Source of the DNA: Trinickia soli
GTDB lineage: Bacteria; Pseudomonadota; Gammaproteobacteria; Burkholderiales; Burkholderiaceae
Reading direction: 5' to 3'
Length of the DNA: 64,000 nucleotides
Assembly (NCBI RefSeq): GCF_002879855.1
Contig: NZ_PNYB01000011.1
Coordinates: 148,988-212,987 of the forward strand
Shown here: positions 1 to 8,545 of the stretch, piece after piece
Layout of the letters: each line of letters starts with the position of its first letter
Numbering within the stretch: position 1 is the stretch's first letter
Translations under genes and position numbers: made by a program
Notes under the pieces: generated by a model
Told to the model about the DNA's origin: nothing
The model's input: the letters and a program-made list of their open reading frames with translations, nothing else
Database searches by the model: none

Positions 1-15
1 CGACACCGGGAGGCT

Positions 16-780
16 TCACGCACGAAACGTCTTTGCGGTCTCTTCGGCCGCGCGCCGCAGGTCCGGTTCGAATCGCAGCAAATCCTCGAGCGTCAATCGT
101 CCGACGGGCGCCTGCACCGCAATCGCCGCGCAGGCGCGATTGCGGTCCAGCATGACCGGCACCGCGATTGCGATCAGTCCTTGCAGGTGTTCCTGGTTGT
201 TGATGGCCAAGCGACGGCGACGCGTGATCGCGAGTTCCTTGCGCAGCGCGTCGCGGTTCGTGATGGTTCGCTCCGAATAGGAACGCAGCGGCAGCGTTTC
301 GATCACGCGCTCGCGTCGATCCTTCGGCAGAAAGCTGATCAGGAGCTTGCCGCTGGCCGAGCAGTGCAGCGGGACATGCGAGCCCGGTTGCAAATGCATG
401 CGCAGCGGCCATTCCGTTTCGACGCGATCGACGTAGACGACATCGTTGCCCGACAGCATGGTCAGGTTGCAGGTTTCGCCGATTTTTTCGACGAGCTGCT
501 CGAGCAAGACATGACGCGCCGCAGCGGGACCTGCATGCATGAGCACGTTCACCGCGAGCATGCGCACGCGCGGCGAACATTCGTAGAGCTTGTCGCGGGC
601 GCCGCGCGTGATGAGCCACGCGTCGCTCAGCTGCACGAGGATGCGGTGCATGGTCTGCTTCGGTAAATCGAGCGTGCTCGCGAGCTCCATCATGGAGAGC
701 GGCCGGCCGGCCGCCGCCAGCGTTTCCAGCACGCGAAACGCTCGGACTGCCGCCGCATTCGACTGATTCGACGCCGACAT
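16..780 (-). CDS. sauR: IclR-family regulator, probable SauR
   Basis: 254 aa. An N-terminal winged helix-turn-helix (about residues 10-70, with the motif ELASTLDLPKQTMHRIL) precedes an IclR effector-binding domain (about 80-250, including HCSASGKLL). The start at 780 is preceded by GGGAGAGG on the coding strand; the much longer open frame upstream has no ribosome binding site and reads into the intergenic palindrome. It is divergent from the sauSTU operon, the usual position of a pathway regulator. The role as sulfoacetate regulator is inferred from this context; the IclR family assignment is direct. A 17-bp perfect inverted repeat lies in the shared intergenic region and is the obvious operator candidate. 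Confidence 0.85.
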   Translation of the reverse strand: MSASNQSNAAAVRAFRVLETLAAAGRPLSMMELASTLDLPKQTMHRILVQLSDAWLITRGARDKLYECSPRVRMLAVNVLMHAGPAAARHVLLEQLVEKIGETCNLTMLSGNDVVYVDRVETEWPLRMHLQPGSHVPLHCSASGKLLISFLPKDRRERVIETLPLRSYSERTITNRDALRKELAITRRRRLAINNQEHLQGLIAIAVPVMLDRNRACAAIAVQAPVGRLTLEDLLRFEPDLRRAAEETAKTFRA

Positions 781-834
781 CGCCTCTCCCGATTTGCAAC
801 ACACGCTGCAGTAGCCCTCATTGTGTATCGATTC

Positions 835-874
835 GTGCGGATTTCGGGACTCGGGTAAGTCCCGAAATCCGCAC
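835..874. promoter_or_regulatory. Perfect 17-bp inverted repeat, candidate SauR operator
   Basis: The arms GTGCGGATTTCGGGACT (835-851) and its exact reverse complement (858-874) flank the 6-nt spacer CGGGTA. A degenerate direct copy of the left half, GTGCGGGAAACGGGACTCG, follows at 908-926, starting 73 bp (about seven helical turns) after the start of the first. Both lie between divergent iclR and sauS. Binding by SauR is inferred. Confidence 0.6.
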
Positions 875-990
875 TTTTCGTTGAGCGTGCCAACGCTGTC
901 GGGAAATGTGCGGGAAACGGGACTCGCCTCCCGACGCGCTCGCATAGATTGGCTGTACCGCCAATCATCTTTTCGCAACGGAGTGCATCT

Positions 991-2436
991 ATGAACGTCA
1001 GGGCGACAGTCGCCGAAATCGTAGCCGCGCCGACGGACGAAGCCGTGAAGGAGCGCGTCGCCGCGCTCGTTGCTCGCGCACGCGAGGCACAGCGCGCATT
1101 CGAGGTCGCGGGGCAAGCGACGCTCGATACCGCGGCGGCCGCGGCGGCGTGGGCAATCATGGAGCCGGATCGCAATCGCCGGCTCGCGGAACGTTCGGTA
1201 GCCGACACCGGGCTTGGCAATGTCGAAGACAAGTTTCGTAAAAACTATCGCAAGACGCTGGGCCTGCTGCGCGATTTGCACGGCAAGCGCACCTGCGGTG
1301 TCATTTCGCGCGACCCGGGGCGCGGCATCGTCGAAATCGCTCGGGCCGTAGGCGTCGTCGCCGCGATCACGCCTTCGACGAACCCTGCCGCCACGCCCGT
1401 GAACAAGATCATCAATGCGCTCAAGTGCGGCAATGCCGTGATCGTGGCACCGTCGCCGAAGGGACACTCATCGTGCGCGTTGCTGATCGAATTCATTCAT
1501 CAGCAGTTTGAACGGGCCGGTATCGATCCGGCACTCGTGCAGATATTGCCCGAGCCGGTCAGCAAGCTGGCGAGCGCCGAGTTGATGCGGGCGGCGGATC
1601 TTGTCGTCGCGACCGGCTCCCAAGCGAACGTGCGCATGGCGTATGCGAGCGGCACGCCTGCTTTTGGCGTCGGCGCGGGCAATGTGGCTTCGATCGTCGA
1701 ACGGTCTGCGGATCTGGCCGAGGCGGCTCGCAAGATCGCGCTGTCGAAAACCTTCGACAACGCGACGAGCTGCTCCTCCGAAAACAGCATCGTGATCGAG
1801 GACGCGGTGTATGACGCGATGATGGAGCAATTGCTGCGATGCAAAGGCGTGCTGCTCGATGCAACGCAGAAGGCGCGCCTGCAGGCGGCGATGTGGCACG
1901 ACGGAAAACTCTCCGAGCGCTGCACGGCAAAATCGGCGGAACAGATTGCGCAGGCGGCCGGACTTGACGAATTGGCTGGGCAAGAGGCGAAATTCCTGAT
2001 GGTGGAAGAGAGCGGCTTCGGGCCCGAGCACCCGTTCTCGGGCGAAAAGCTTGCGCCGGTGCTCGCCGTCTATCGCGCGAGCGATTTCGCGGATGCCGCG
2101 CGCATCGTGCGCAGCATCTACGCCTATATGGGCGCCGGTCACTCGGTCGGATTGCATACGGCAAACACCGATTACGCCATCGAGTTGGGCGAACGGTTGC
2201 CCGTGGCGCGCGTCATCGTCAATCAGGCGCACTGCCTCGCGACGGGCGGCAACTTCGACAACGGCCTGCCGTTTTCATTGTCGATGGGCTGCGGCACCTG
2301 GGGGCGCAACAACTTTTCGGGCAACCTCGATTTCCATTACTACCTCAACGTAACCCGCGTCGCCTATCCGATCGAAGAGCGCATGCCCGAGCTCGATACG
2401 CTGCTCGGCGACTACTTCGGGAGAGTCGGCCGATGA
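991..2436 (+). CDS. sauS: Acylating sulfoacetaldehyde dehydrogenase (SauS-type)
   Basis: 481 aa, aldehyde dehydrogenase superfamily, CoA-acylating type. The N-terminal NAD-binding region contains TPSTNPAATPVNK, and the nucleophile is Cys261 in ATSCSSENS. In the sulfoacetate pathway of Cupriavidus necator the enzyme reduces sulfoacetyl-CoA to sulfoacetaldehyde. The start ATG at 991 follows ACGGAG by 7 nt. The stop overlaps the next start (ATGA at 2433), so translation is coupled to the CoA ligase. Specificity is inferred from the order dehydrogenase, CoA ligase, MFS transporter with divergent IclR, and from nearby xsc and pta. On sequence alone a generic acylating acetaldehyde dehydrogenase is possible. 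Confidence 0.85.
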   Translation: MNVRATVAEIVAAPTDEAVKERVAALVARAREAQRAFEVAGQATLDTAAAAAAWAIMEPDRNRRLAERSVADTGLGNVEDKFRKNYRKTLGLLRDLHGKRTCGVISRDPGRGIVEIARAVGVVAAITPSTNPAATPVNKIINALKCGNAVIVAPSPKGHSSCALLIEFIHQQFERAGIDPALVQILPEPVSKLASAELMRAADLVVATGSQANVRMAYASGTPAFGVGAGNVASIVERSADLAEAARKIALSKTFDNATSCSSENSIVIEDAVYDAMMEQLLRCKGVLLDATQKARLQAAMWHDGKLSERCTAKSAEQIAQAAGLDELAGQEAKFLMVEESGFGPEHPFSGEKLAPVLAVYRASDFADAARIVRSIYAYMGAGHSVGLHTANTDYAIELGERLPVARVIVNQAHCLATGGNFDNGLPFSLSMGCGTWGRNNFSGNLDFHYYLNVTRVAYPIEERMPELDTLLGDYFGRVGR

Positions 2437-4049
2437 GCACGCCTACGACGCTGCGCGCATTGATCGATACGCGCGCCACGCAGTATCCCGACAAACCATT
2501 CGTATTGGCCGGAGCCGCGCACGACGAGGAACGCACCGAAGCCGGCGCGGCCGTCACGTTTGCGATGCTGCAGGCGCAGTGCCGCGAACTCGAAGCGCGT
2601 TTCAGGCAGGCCGGGCTGCGGCCGGGCGATATTGTTTCCGTGTACATGGGAAACGGCGTGCAGACCGCCACGCTCCTGCTTGGCGCCATGTACAGCGGCC
2701 TCGTCGTTCATCCGCTGAACCTGCTGTGCCAACCCTCGCAACTGCGCTACATCGTCGAGCATTCGGACACGCGCATGATCTTCGTGTGCGATGAGACGCA
2801 TGATGCGATCGCGGCTGCATGTGCCGCGCTGAGCGAGCAGGGGCACGCGCGAAGCATTGCGCTCGTGCGCACGGCGCCCGAGGCGATCGATCTGCCCGCG
2901 CTGCCGCAACTCGAACCCGCACTCGCGCAAACAGCAGGGACGGATCCCGCCGTGGCCAATGGCGACTGGGCGCCGGGGCACGTCGTTCTGCCGAACGATA
3001 TCGCGTTGCTGATGTACACCTCGGGCACGACCGGCGCACCTAAAGGGGTCCTGCTGAGCCATCGCAATCTGCTGGCGAACGCACGCAATATCAGCACCGA
3101 GCATCGGCTAGGCGCCGACGATCGCGTGCTTGCCTCGCTGCCGCTTTATCACATCAACGGCCTTGTCGTGACGCTGCTCGCGCCGCTCTATCACGGCGGG
3201 TCGGTCGTGATGACGCCGCGTTTCTCGGCGCGGACCTTCTGGCGCGACGTGGCGCGTTTCGGTTGCACCTGGATCAACGTCGTGCCGACGATCGTCGCCT
3301 ACCTGCTGGGCGGCGATGAGCCCACCGGCTTCGATCTCTCCGCGCTTCGTTTTTGCCGCACGGCATCGGCCGCGTTGCCGAGCGACCATCATCGCGCATT
3401 CGAGGCGCGTTTCGGCATCGGCATCATCGAGACGATGGGGATGACGGAGACGGCCGCGCCGATCTTCAGCAATCCTTACGATCCGGCGCTGCGGCGCATC
3501 GGCAGCATCGGGCTGCCCTCAGGTGCGCAGGCGAAGGTGATCGATCGCGAGGGACGCGAGTGTGCCCCGAACGCGCCCGGCGAGATCGTGTTGCGCGGTG
3601 AGCAGGTGATGCAGGGGTACTACAAGCGCCCCGAAGAAACCGCGAAAGCCTTCACGGCCGACGGCTGGTTGCACACAGGTGATCTCGGCTATCGCGATGA
3701 GGAGGGCTACTTCTACATCAACGGCCGCGCGAAGGAGCTGATCATCAAAGGCGGCGAGAACATCGCGCCCCGTGAGATCGACGAGGCATTGTTGCGCCAT
3801 CCCGGCGTGCTCGATGCCGCGGCTGTCGGCGTGCCCGATTCGATGTACGGGCAGGAAATCGTCGCGTTCGTCGTGCCGCGCGAGACGCATTGGCACGGCG
3901 CGCCCGATGCGCATGAACTGCGCGCGCATTGCCTGCGCGAGCTGGGCCGCTACAAGACCCCCAAGGAAATCCGGTTCGTCAGCGATTTACCGCGTGGCCC
4001 GTCGGGCAAGGTCCAGCGCTTGAAGCTGCTCGCGCCGGCGCCCGACTAG
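2433..4049 (+). CDS. sauT: Sulfoacetate-CoA ligase (SauT-type), AMP-forming
   Basis: 538 aa, ANL superfamily acyl-CoA synthetase. The nucleotide-binding loop YTSGTTGAPKG lies near residue 195, the core motif ETMGMTETAAPIF near 335, and the hinge region DLGYRDEEGYFYINGR near 420. The catalytic C-terminal lysine is in SGKVQRLKL. It would activate sulfoacetate with ATP and CoA to sulfoacetyl-CoA, which the upstream dehydrogenase reduces. It overlaps that gene by 4 nt. The family is certain; the substrate rests on cluster context. Confidence 0.85.
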   Translation: MSTPTTLRALIDTRATQYPDKPFVLAGAAHDEERTEAGAAVTFAMLQAQCRELEARFRQAGLRPGDIVSVYMGNGVQTATLLLGAMYSGLVVHPLNLLCQPSQLRYIVEHSDTRMIFVCDETHDAIAAACAALSEQGHARSIALVRTAPEAIDLPALPQLEPALAQTAGTDPAVANGDWAPGHVVLPNDIALLMYTSGTTGAPKGVLLSHRNLLANARNISTEHRLGADDRVLASLPLYHINGLVVTLLAPLYHGGSVVMTPRFSARTFWRDVARFGCTWINVVPTIVAYLLGGDEPTGFDLSALRFCRTASAALPSDHHRAFEARFGIGIIETMGMTETAAPIFSNPYDPALRRIGSIGLPSGAQAKVIDREGRECAPNAPGEIVLRGEQVMQGYYKRPEETAKAFTADGWLHTGDLGYRDEEGYFYINGRAKELIIKGGENIAPREIDEALLRHPGVLDAAAVGVPDSMYGQEIVAFVVPRETHWHGAPDAHELRAHCLRELGRYKTPKEIRFVSDLPRGPSGKVQRLKLLAPAPD

Positions 4050-4128
4050 AAACGGGGGGCACCGGCCCTGCCGTGCGATTCGCCGTAGACATCGAAATCT
4101 CTAACAAGAGACAGTGGGAGACAACCGT

Positions 4129-5508
4129 ATGAAACAGCGTGCGCAGCGCGTGAAGACGCGCCATATCATCTTGGCGGTCATGTGCCTCATGTATTTCATC
4201 TCATACATCGACCGCGTCAATATTGCAGTAGCAGGGCCGCTGATTCGGCACGAGATGGGGCTGACGACCGTGCAGCTCGGTCTCGTGTTCTCTGCGTTCG
4301 CCTATCCCTATGCGGCGATGCAGATCATCGGCGGCTGCTTGTCCGACAAATTCGGGCCGAAAGTGGTGCTGACCGTGCTCTCGTTGATCTGGGGTGCTGC
4401 GACGCTTGCCACCGGTTTCGCCGGTAGCGTGGCGATGCTCGTCGCGCTGCGCTTCGTGCTCGGGATCGGCGAAGGCGGCGCATTCCCGACGGCGACGCGT
4501 GCATTCACCTACTGGATGCCCGTGGGCGAACGCGGCTTCGCGCAGGGCATTACGCACAGCTTCGCGCGCCTGGGCGGCGCGGTCACGCCACCGCTCGTGC
4601 TCGCCGTCGTGGTCGCCGGTGGGTGGCGCGACGCGTTCATCCTGCTCGGCGTCGCGAGCCTCGCGTGGACCGTGCTGTATCTGTTCGTGTTCACGAACAG
4701 CCCGGAGCAGAATCGCCGCATCACGCCTGAGGAAACGGCCGAGATCGGCTATCGAACCGGCGATTGCGAGCGCGCCAAGCGTGCGCGGACGCCCTGGCGC
4801 AAATTGATTCATCGCATGTGGCTCGTCACCTTCGTCGACTTTTGTTACGGCTGGTTGTTGTGGGTGTACCTGACGTGGCTGCCGTCGTATCTGAAGGAGT
4901 CTCGCGGCTTCGACCTCAAGCACCTCGCACTCTTCACCGCCTTGCCGTTGCTTGCCGGCGTGGTGGGCGATACGTTGGGCGGCGTGGTTTCGGATCGCAT
5001 CTACAAGGTGACGGGGCGCCTGCGCTTCGCTCGCTGTTCGGTGCTCGTCGTCGGGTTGGGCGGTTCTCTCGCGTTCCTGGTGCCGATGATTTCGGTGGCC
5101 GATCCTCTGACGGCCGTCTGGCTGCTGAGCGGATCGTTCTTCTTCCTCGAACTCACCAACCCGGTTCTGTGGACGCTGCCGCTCGATATCGCAGGCAAGT
5201 ACGCAGGCACGGCGGGCGGGATGATGAACACGGGCTTCGGCGTCGCGGGCATGATCTCTCCCGTCGCCTTCGGCTACCTGATCGAACACACGGGCAGCTA
5301 CAACGCGCCTTTCATGGTGTCGGCCGGCTTGTTGGCCTTGGGCATGGTGGCGGCACTGTTCATCGACACCTCGCGTACGGTCGACGCCGACGAAGAACGC
5401 GAGCGCAACGAAGGCGCGGCGAGCGGGGCGTTCACGTTTCTCGATGCCGTGCCGGCTGTGCGGCTCGAGCGTCATACCTTGCGGCGGCCGTTGCGTTGGC
5501 GCCGTTGA
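4129..5508 (+). CDS. sauU: MFS organic-acid transporter, probable sulfoacetate importer SauU
   Basis: 459 aa with about 12 membrane segments. It belongs to the anion:cation symporter (phthalate/glucarate) branch of the MFS, with YFISYIDRVNIAVAG in helix 1 and the cytoplasmic loop motif GGCLSDKFGPK. GGGAG at 4116-4120 sits 8 nt before the ATG at 4129. Third gene of the sauSTU order, about 80 nt after the ligase. The hydrophilic C-terminus (about 50 residues) is less conserved in appearance. Substrate is inferred from context. Confidence 0.8.
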   Translation: MKQRAQRVKTRHIILAVMCLMYFISYIDRVNIAVAGPLIRHEMGLTTVQLGLVFSAFAYPYAAMQIIGGCLSDKFGPKVVLTVLSLIWGAATLATGFAGSVAMLVALRFVLGIGEGGAFPTATRAFTYWMPVGERGFAQGITHSFARLGGAVTPPLVLAVVVAGGWRDAFILLGVASLAWTVLYLFVFTNSPEQNRRITPEETAEIGYRTGDCERAKRARTPWRKLIHRMWLVTFVDFCYGWLLWVYLTWLPSYLKESRGFDLKHLALFTALPLLAGVVGDTLGGVVSDRIYKVTGRLRFARCSVLVVGLGGSLAFLVPMISVADPLTAVWLLSGSFFFLELTNPVLWTLPLDIAGKYAGTAGGMMNTGFGVAGMISPVAFGYLIEHTGSYNAPFMVSAGLLALGMVAALFIDTSRTVDADEERERNEGAASGAFTFLDAVPAVRLERHTLRRPLRWRR

Positions 5509-5516
5509 AGCGCGGG

Positions 5517-5536
5517 GCCGGGGCTCAAACCCCGGC
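5517..5536. terminator. Stem-loop between convergent sauU and GMC gene
   Basis: GCCGGGG and CCCCGGC form a perfect 7-bp stem with the 6-nt loop CTCAAA. It lies between the convergent gene ends and overlaps the stop codon of the minus-strand gene. There is no T-run, so it may be a bidirectional or Rho-assisted end. Confidence 0.5.
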
Positions 5537-7162
5537 TGCGACGGGCTCGGCCGCCGAAACCGGGCGCGAACGCCCGTCTTCGATGATCATGTCCGCGGCT
5601 TTCTCGGCAATCATGATGACCGGAGCGTTCGTGTTGCCCGAAACGAGCTCCGGCATGATCGACGCATCGACGACGCGCAGCCTTGCGATGCCGCGCACGC
5701 GCAAGCGCTCGTCGACGACGGCGAGCGGGTCGTTGCCCATTTTGCAGGTACACGCCGGGTGATAAATCGATTGACTGTACTGCCGCGCTGCTTCGAGCAG
5801 CTCGGCGTCGCTTTGATACTGCGCGCCGGGCGTGAACTCCGAGACGATGCGCGACGCGAGCGACGGTGCGGCGGCGATGCGGCGTGCCACCCGAATGCCG
5901 CCGATCACGACCGGATGATCGCGCTCGTCGGACAGGTAATTGGCATGAATGGCCGGATACTGCAACGGATCGGCCGAACGAATCTCGACGTGGCCGCGGC
6001 TGAACGGCCGCAATTGGCAGACCGAAGAGGTAAACGCGGAGAATCGATGTGCGCCTTCACCGGGCTTGTCGGCGCTGAGCGGCTGCATATGGAACTGAAT
6101 GTCGGGACGATCGACGTCGGGGCGCGAGCGCGTGAAGATGGCGACCTGGCTTGCGGCCAGCGTGAGCGGCCCGGTGCGCCACAGCGCGTACTGCATGCCG
6201 ATCCATGCTTTGCGCAACGGGTTGTTGACTTCGTCGTTGAGCGTGCGCTCGCGTGTGCGGAAGACGAGGCGGACCTGCAGATGGTCTTGCAGGTTGCGCC
6301 CGACGCCGGGCAGGTCCAGGCGCACGGGCACGCCGACGCGTTTGAGCAGAGGCGCGGGGCCGATGCCCGAATGCTGCAGGATCTGGGGCGAACCGATTGC
6401 GCCCGATGCCAGAATGACCTCGGCGCGCGCTCGCACGATCTTGCGCTCGCCGCCCTGGATGTATTCGACGCCGACGGCCGTTCTGCCTTCGAACACGATT
6501 CGGCACACCTGTGCGCGCGTGACGACTTGCAGATTGGCGCGCATGCGGGCCGGTTTCAGAAAACCCTTTGCCGTGCTCCATCGCAAGCCCTTGTAGGCGG
6601 TCTGCTGGTAGTAGCCGACACCTTCCTGGCTGGCGCCGTTGTAATCGGCGTTGGCGGGGATGCCGATTTCCTGCGCGGCCGCGATGAAGTGATCGGCGAT
6701 GGGGCGGCGCAGCCGCAGGTCGGACACTTTCAATGGTCCACCCACGCCGTGATACGCATCGGCCCCGCGTTCCTGGTCTTCGGATTTCTTGAAGTAGGGC
6801 AGCACATGGGCATAGCTCCAGCCGCGATTGCCGAGTTCGGCCCAGCGGTCGTAGTCCTGGCGCTGCCCGCGCACATAGAGCAAGCCGTTCAACGAGCTCG
6901 AGCCGCCGAGCACCTTGCCACGCGGCCAATCGATGCGGCGGCCGGCGACGTTGGGATCGGGCTCGGTGCGGTAGCACCAATCGAGCTCAGGGTTGTGCAT
7001 GGTCTTGAAATAGCCGACGGGCACGTGAATCCACGGGTTCGTGTCGGGGCCGCCGGCTTCGAGCAGTACGACCGAGTTGCGCGGATCGAAGCTCAGGCGA
7101 TTGGCCAATACACATCCCGCCGACCCCGCGCCGACGATGACATAGTCGACTTCCTGTTCCAT
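5525..7162 (-). CDS. GMC-family flavin dehydrogenase, candidate isethionate dehydrogenase
   Basis: 545 aa, choline-dehydrogenase-like GMC oxidoreductase. The FAD dinucleotide-binding motif GAGSAGC is at residues 11-17 and the GMC signature GKVLGGSSSLNGLLYVRG near 85-100. The active-site His lies in YHPACTCKMG (near 468) and a partner Asn in SGNTNAP (near 509). The start at 7162 has AGGAG upstream. It sits between the sulfoacetate operon and xsc/pta. IseJ, the isethionate dehydrogenase of C. necator, is a GMC flavoprotein producing sulfoacetaldehyde, so this is a good IseJ candidate. Generic choline or alcohol dehydrogenase is the alternative. No cytochrome c partner gene is adjacent. Confidence 0.7.
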   Translation of the reverse strand: MEQEVDYVIVGAGSAGCVLANRLSFDPRNSVVLLEAGGPDTNPWIHVPVGYFKTMHNPELDWCYRTEPDPNVAGRRIDWPRGKVLGGSSSLNGLLYVRGQRQDYDRWAELGNRGWSYAHVLPYFKKSEDQERGADAYHGVGGPLKVSDLRLRRPIADHFIAAAQEIGIPANADYNGASQEGVGYYQQTAYKGLRWSTAKGFLKPARMRANLQVVTRAQVCRIVFEGRTAVGVEYIQGGERKIVRARAEVILASGAIGSPQILQHSGIGPAPLLKRVGVPVRLDLPGVGRNLQDHLQVRLVFRTRERTLNDEVNNPLRKAWIGMQYALWRTGPLTLAASQVAIFTRSRPDVDRPDIQFHMQPLSADKPGEGAHRFSAFTSSVCQLRPFSRGHVEIRSADPLQYPAIHANYLSDERDHPVVIGGIRVARRIAAAPSLASRIVSEFTPGAQYQSDAELLEAARQYSQSIYHPACTCKMGNDPLAVVDERLRVRGIARLRVVDASIMPELVSGNTNAPVIMIAEKAADMIIEDGRSRPVSAAEPVAAGV

Positions 7163-7528
7163 GAAAAGCGTCTCCTGGCGATCCGATAGACATATAGGAA
7201 AACCGCGCTGTATCGCGCTGAATGGATTCAATGTCGTGGATGACGAGGGGCTTCGCAAGCTCACCGGGCGTGTTGAGCGCCAAACTGAAACGGAATGTGT
7301 CGATTCCGGCTCAAAACGGCCCTGGCCTATCCGGTGGCCCACGCAAGCAGACTACGATGGCATGGCGATCGACCCATTGCCGATTCGCGCTCAGGGCGAC
7401 CGATCGCGCCGCTGGTCCAACCGAAATATCGCGACTGGTTCTTGGGCGCCCCCGCGCACGGCGCTACGATCGAGATCAATATCCGGAGCCGCCGCTATGG
7501 CGGCGGGCCGGTTGCAAAGGAGAAAGCT
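7163..7528. other. Divergent intergenic region, GMC gene / cobS
   Basis: 366 bp without a supported gene. It holds the dyad CGGAAT-N6-ATTCCG at 7291-7308, a possible operator for the minus-strand GMC gene, and the TauR-type box pair plus promoter for cobS at 7412-7470. A TauR-box pair directed at the GMC gene was not found. Confidence 0.6.
7412..7470 (+). promoter_or_regulatory. TauR-type box pair and promoter of cobST
   Basis: CTGGTCCAA at 7412 and CTGGTTCTT at 7435 start exactly 23 bp apart. The -35-like TTGGGC (7442-7447) overlaps the second box, and the -10-like TACGAT (7465-7470) starts 30 bp after the start of that box. The predicted leader to the GTG at 7529 is about 52 nt. The same geometry recurs before tauX, tauY and, with a weaker -10, the ABC operon. 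Confidence 0.7.
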
Positions 7529-8545
7529 GTGACGATTGATGGGATGCAACGGACGCCGGATCGCATGGTGTCGGTGCGCGAATGCTTCGGTATCGATTCG
7601 AGCCTGATGGTGCCCATGTTCGATGAGCGCGACGATCATGTTCCCGAGATCGATACGGCGTATCGCTTCAATGCACAGGTCACGCTCGCCATCCTGGCCG
7701 GCTTCACGTACAACCGCCGCGTGATGGTGCAAGGCCTGCACGGCACCGGCAAGTCGACGCATATCGAGCAGGTCGCCGCGCGCTTGAACTGGCCCTGCGT
7801 GCGCGTCAATCTCGACGGGCATATCAGTCGTCTCGATCTCGTGGGAAAGGACGCCATCGTCGTGCGCGACGAGCGCCAGATCACGGAGTTTCAGGAGGGC
7901 ATCGTGCCATGGGCGTTGCAGCGTCCCGTCGCCTTGATCTTCGACGAATATGATGCGGGCCGTCCCGACGTGATGTTCGTGATTCAGCGGATTCTTGAGC
8001 GCGACGGCAGTCTGACGTTACTCGATCAGAACCGGGTGATTCGTCCGCATCCGTCCTTCCGGCTTTTCGCCACGTCGAATACGGTCGGCCTCGGCAATCT
8101 GAATGGTCTTTACCATGGCACGCAGATGTTGAATCACGCGCAAATGGACCGCTGGAATGTCGTGGCGACGCTGAGCTATCTGCCGCGCGAGGACGAAACG
8201 GGCATCGTGCTCGCGCGCGTGCCCGAGTTGGCCGACGATGCGGGCCGCGCGCTCGTCGAATCCATGGTGGCGATGGCGGCGCTGACGCGCAAGGGGTTCG
8301 CCACCGGCGATCTTTCGACGCTGATGTCGCCACGCACTGTGATCAACTGGGCGGAGAATTGCCAGATCTTCCGCGACCCCGAGCTCGCCTTTCGTTTGAC
8401 GTTCTTGAACAAGTGCGACGAAGCGGAATGGCCGATCGTGAGCGAGTACTACCAGCGCTGCTTCGGCGTCGAGCTTGGCGAGGCGGCGACGGTCGGCGCG
8501 GCCGATGGGCGCGCCGACCGTGCCGTGCCGCAGGCTTCGCGATGA
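7529..8545 (+). CDS. cobS: CobS-type AAA+ ATPase (cobaltochelatase subunit-like)
   Basis: 338 aa, close to the usual CobS length. Walker A is GLHGTGKST (near residue 70) and Walker B is ALIFDEYD (near 136-143). A highly CobS-like stretch follows (TLLDQNRVIRPHPSFRLFAT). GTG at 7529 is chosen because AAGGAG ends 6 nt before it. The gene overlaps cobT by an ATGA. CobS and CobT form the AAA+/VWA motor of aerobic cobaltochelatase CobNST, but no cobN or other B12 gene is in the window. The pair lies inside a sulfonate cluster behind a TauR-type promoter, so a chaperone or metal-insertion role for another enzyme is possible. Confidence 0.8.
   Translation: MTIDGMQRTPDRMVSVRECFGIDSSLMVPMFDERDDHVPEIDTAYRFNAQVTLAILAGFTYNRRVMVQGLHGTGKSTHIEQVAARLNWPCVRVNLDGHISRLDLVGKDAIVVRDERQITEFQEGIVPWALQRPVALIFDEYDAGRPDVMFVIQRILERDGSLTLLDQNRVIRPHPSFRLFATSNTVGLGNLNGLYHGTQMLNHAQMDRWNVVATLSYLPREDETGIVLARVPELADDAGRALVESMVAMAALTRKGFATGDLSTLMSPRTVINWAENCQIFRDPELAFRLTFLNKCDEAEWPIVSEYYQRCFGVELGEAATVGAADGRADRAVPQASR

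Noticed and set aside
4201..5475. 424-codon minus-strand open frame
   Set aside because: Antisense shadow of sauU with no ribosome binding site and no recognisable domain.
5444..7189. 581-codon plus-strand open frame
   Set aside because: Antisense to the GMC dehydrogenase, which has clear FAD and active-site motifs.
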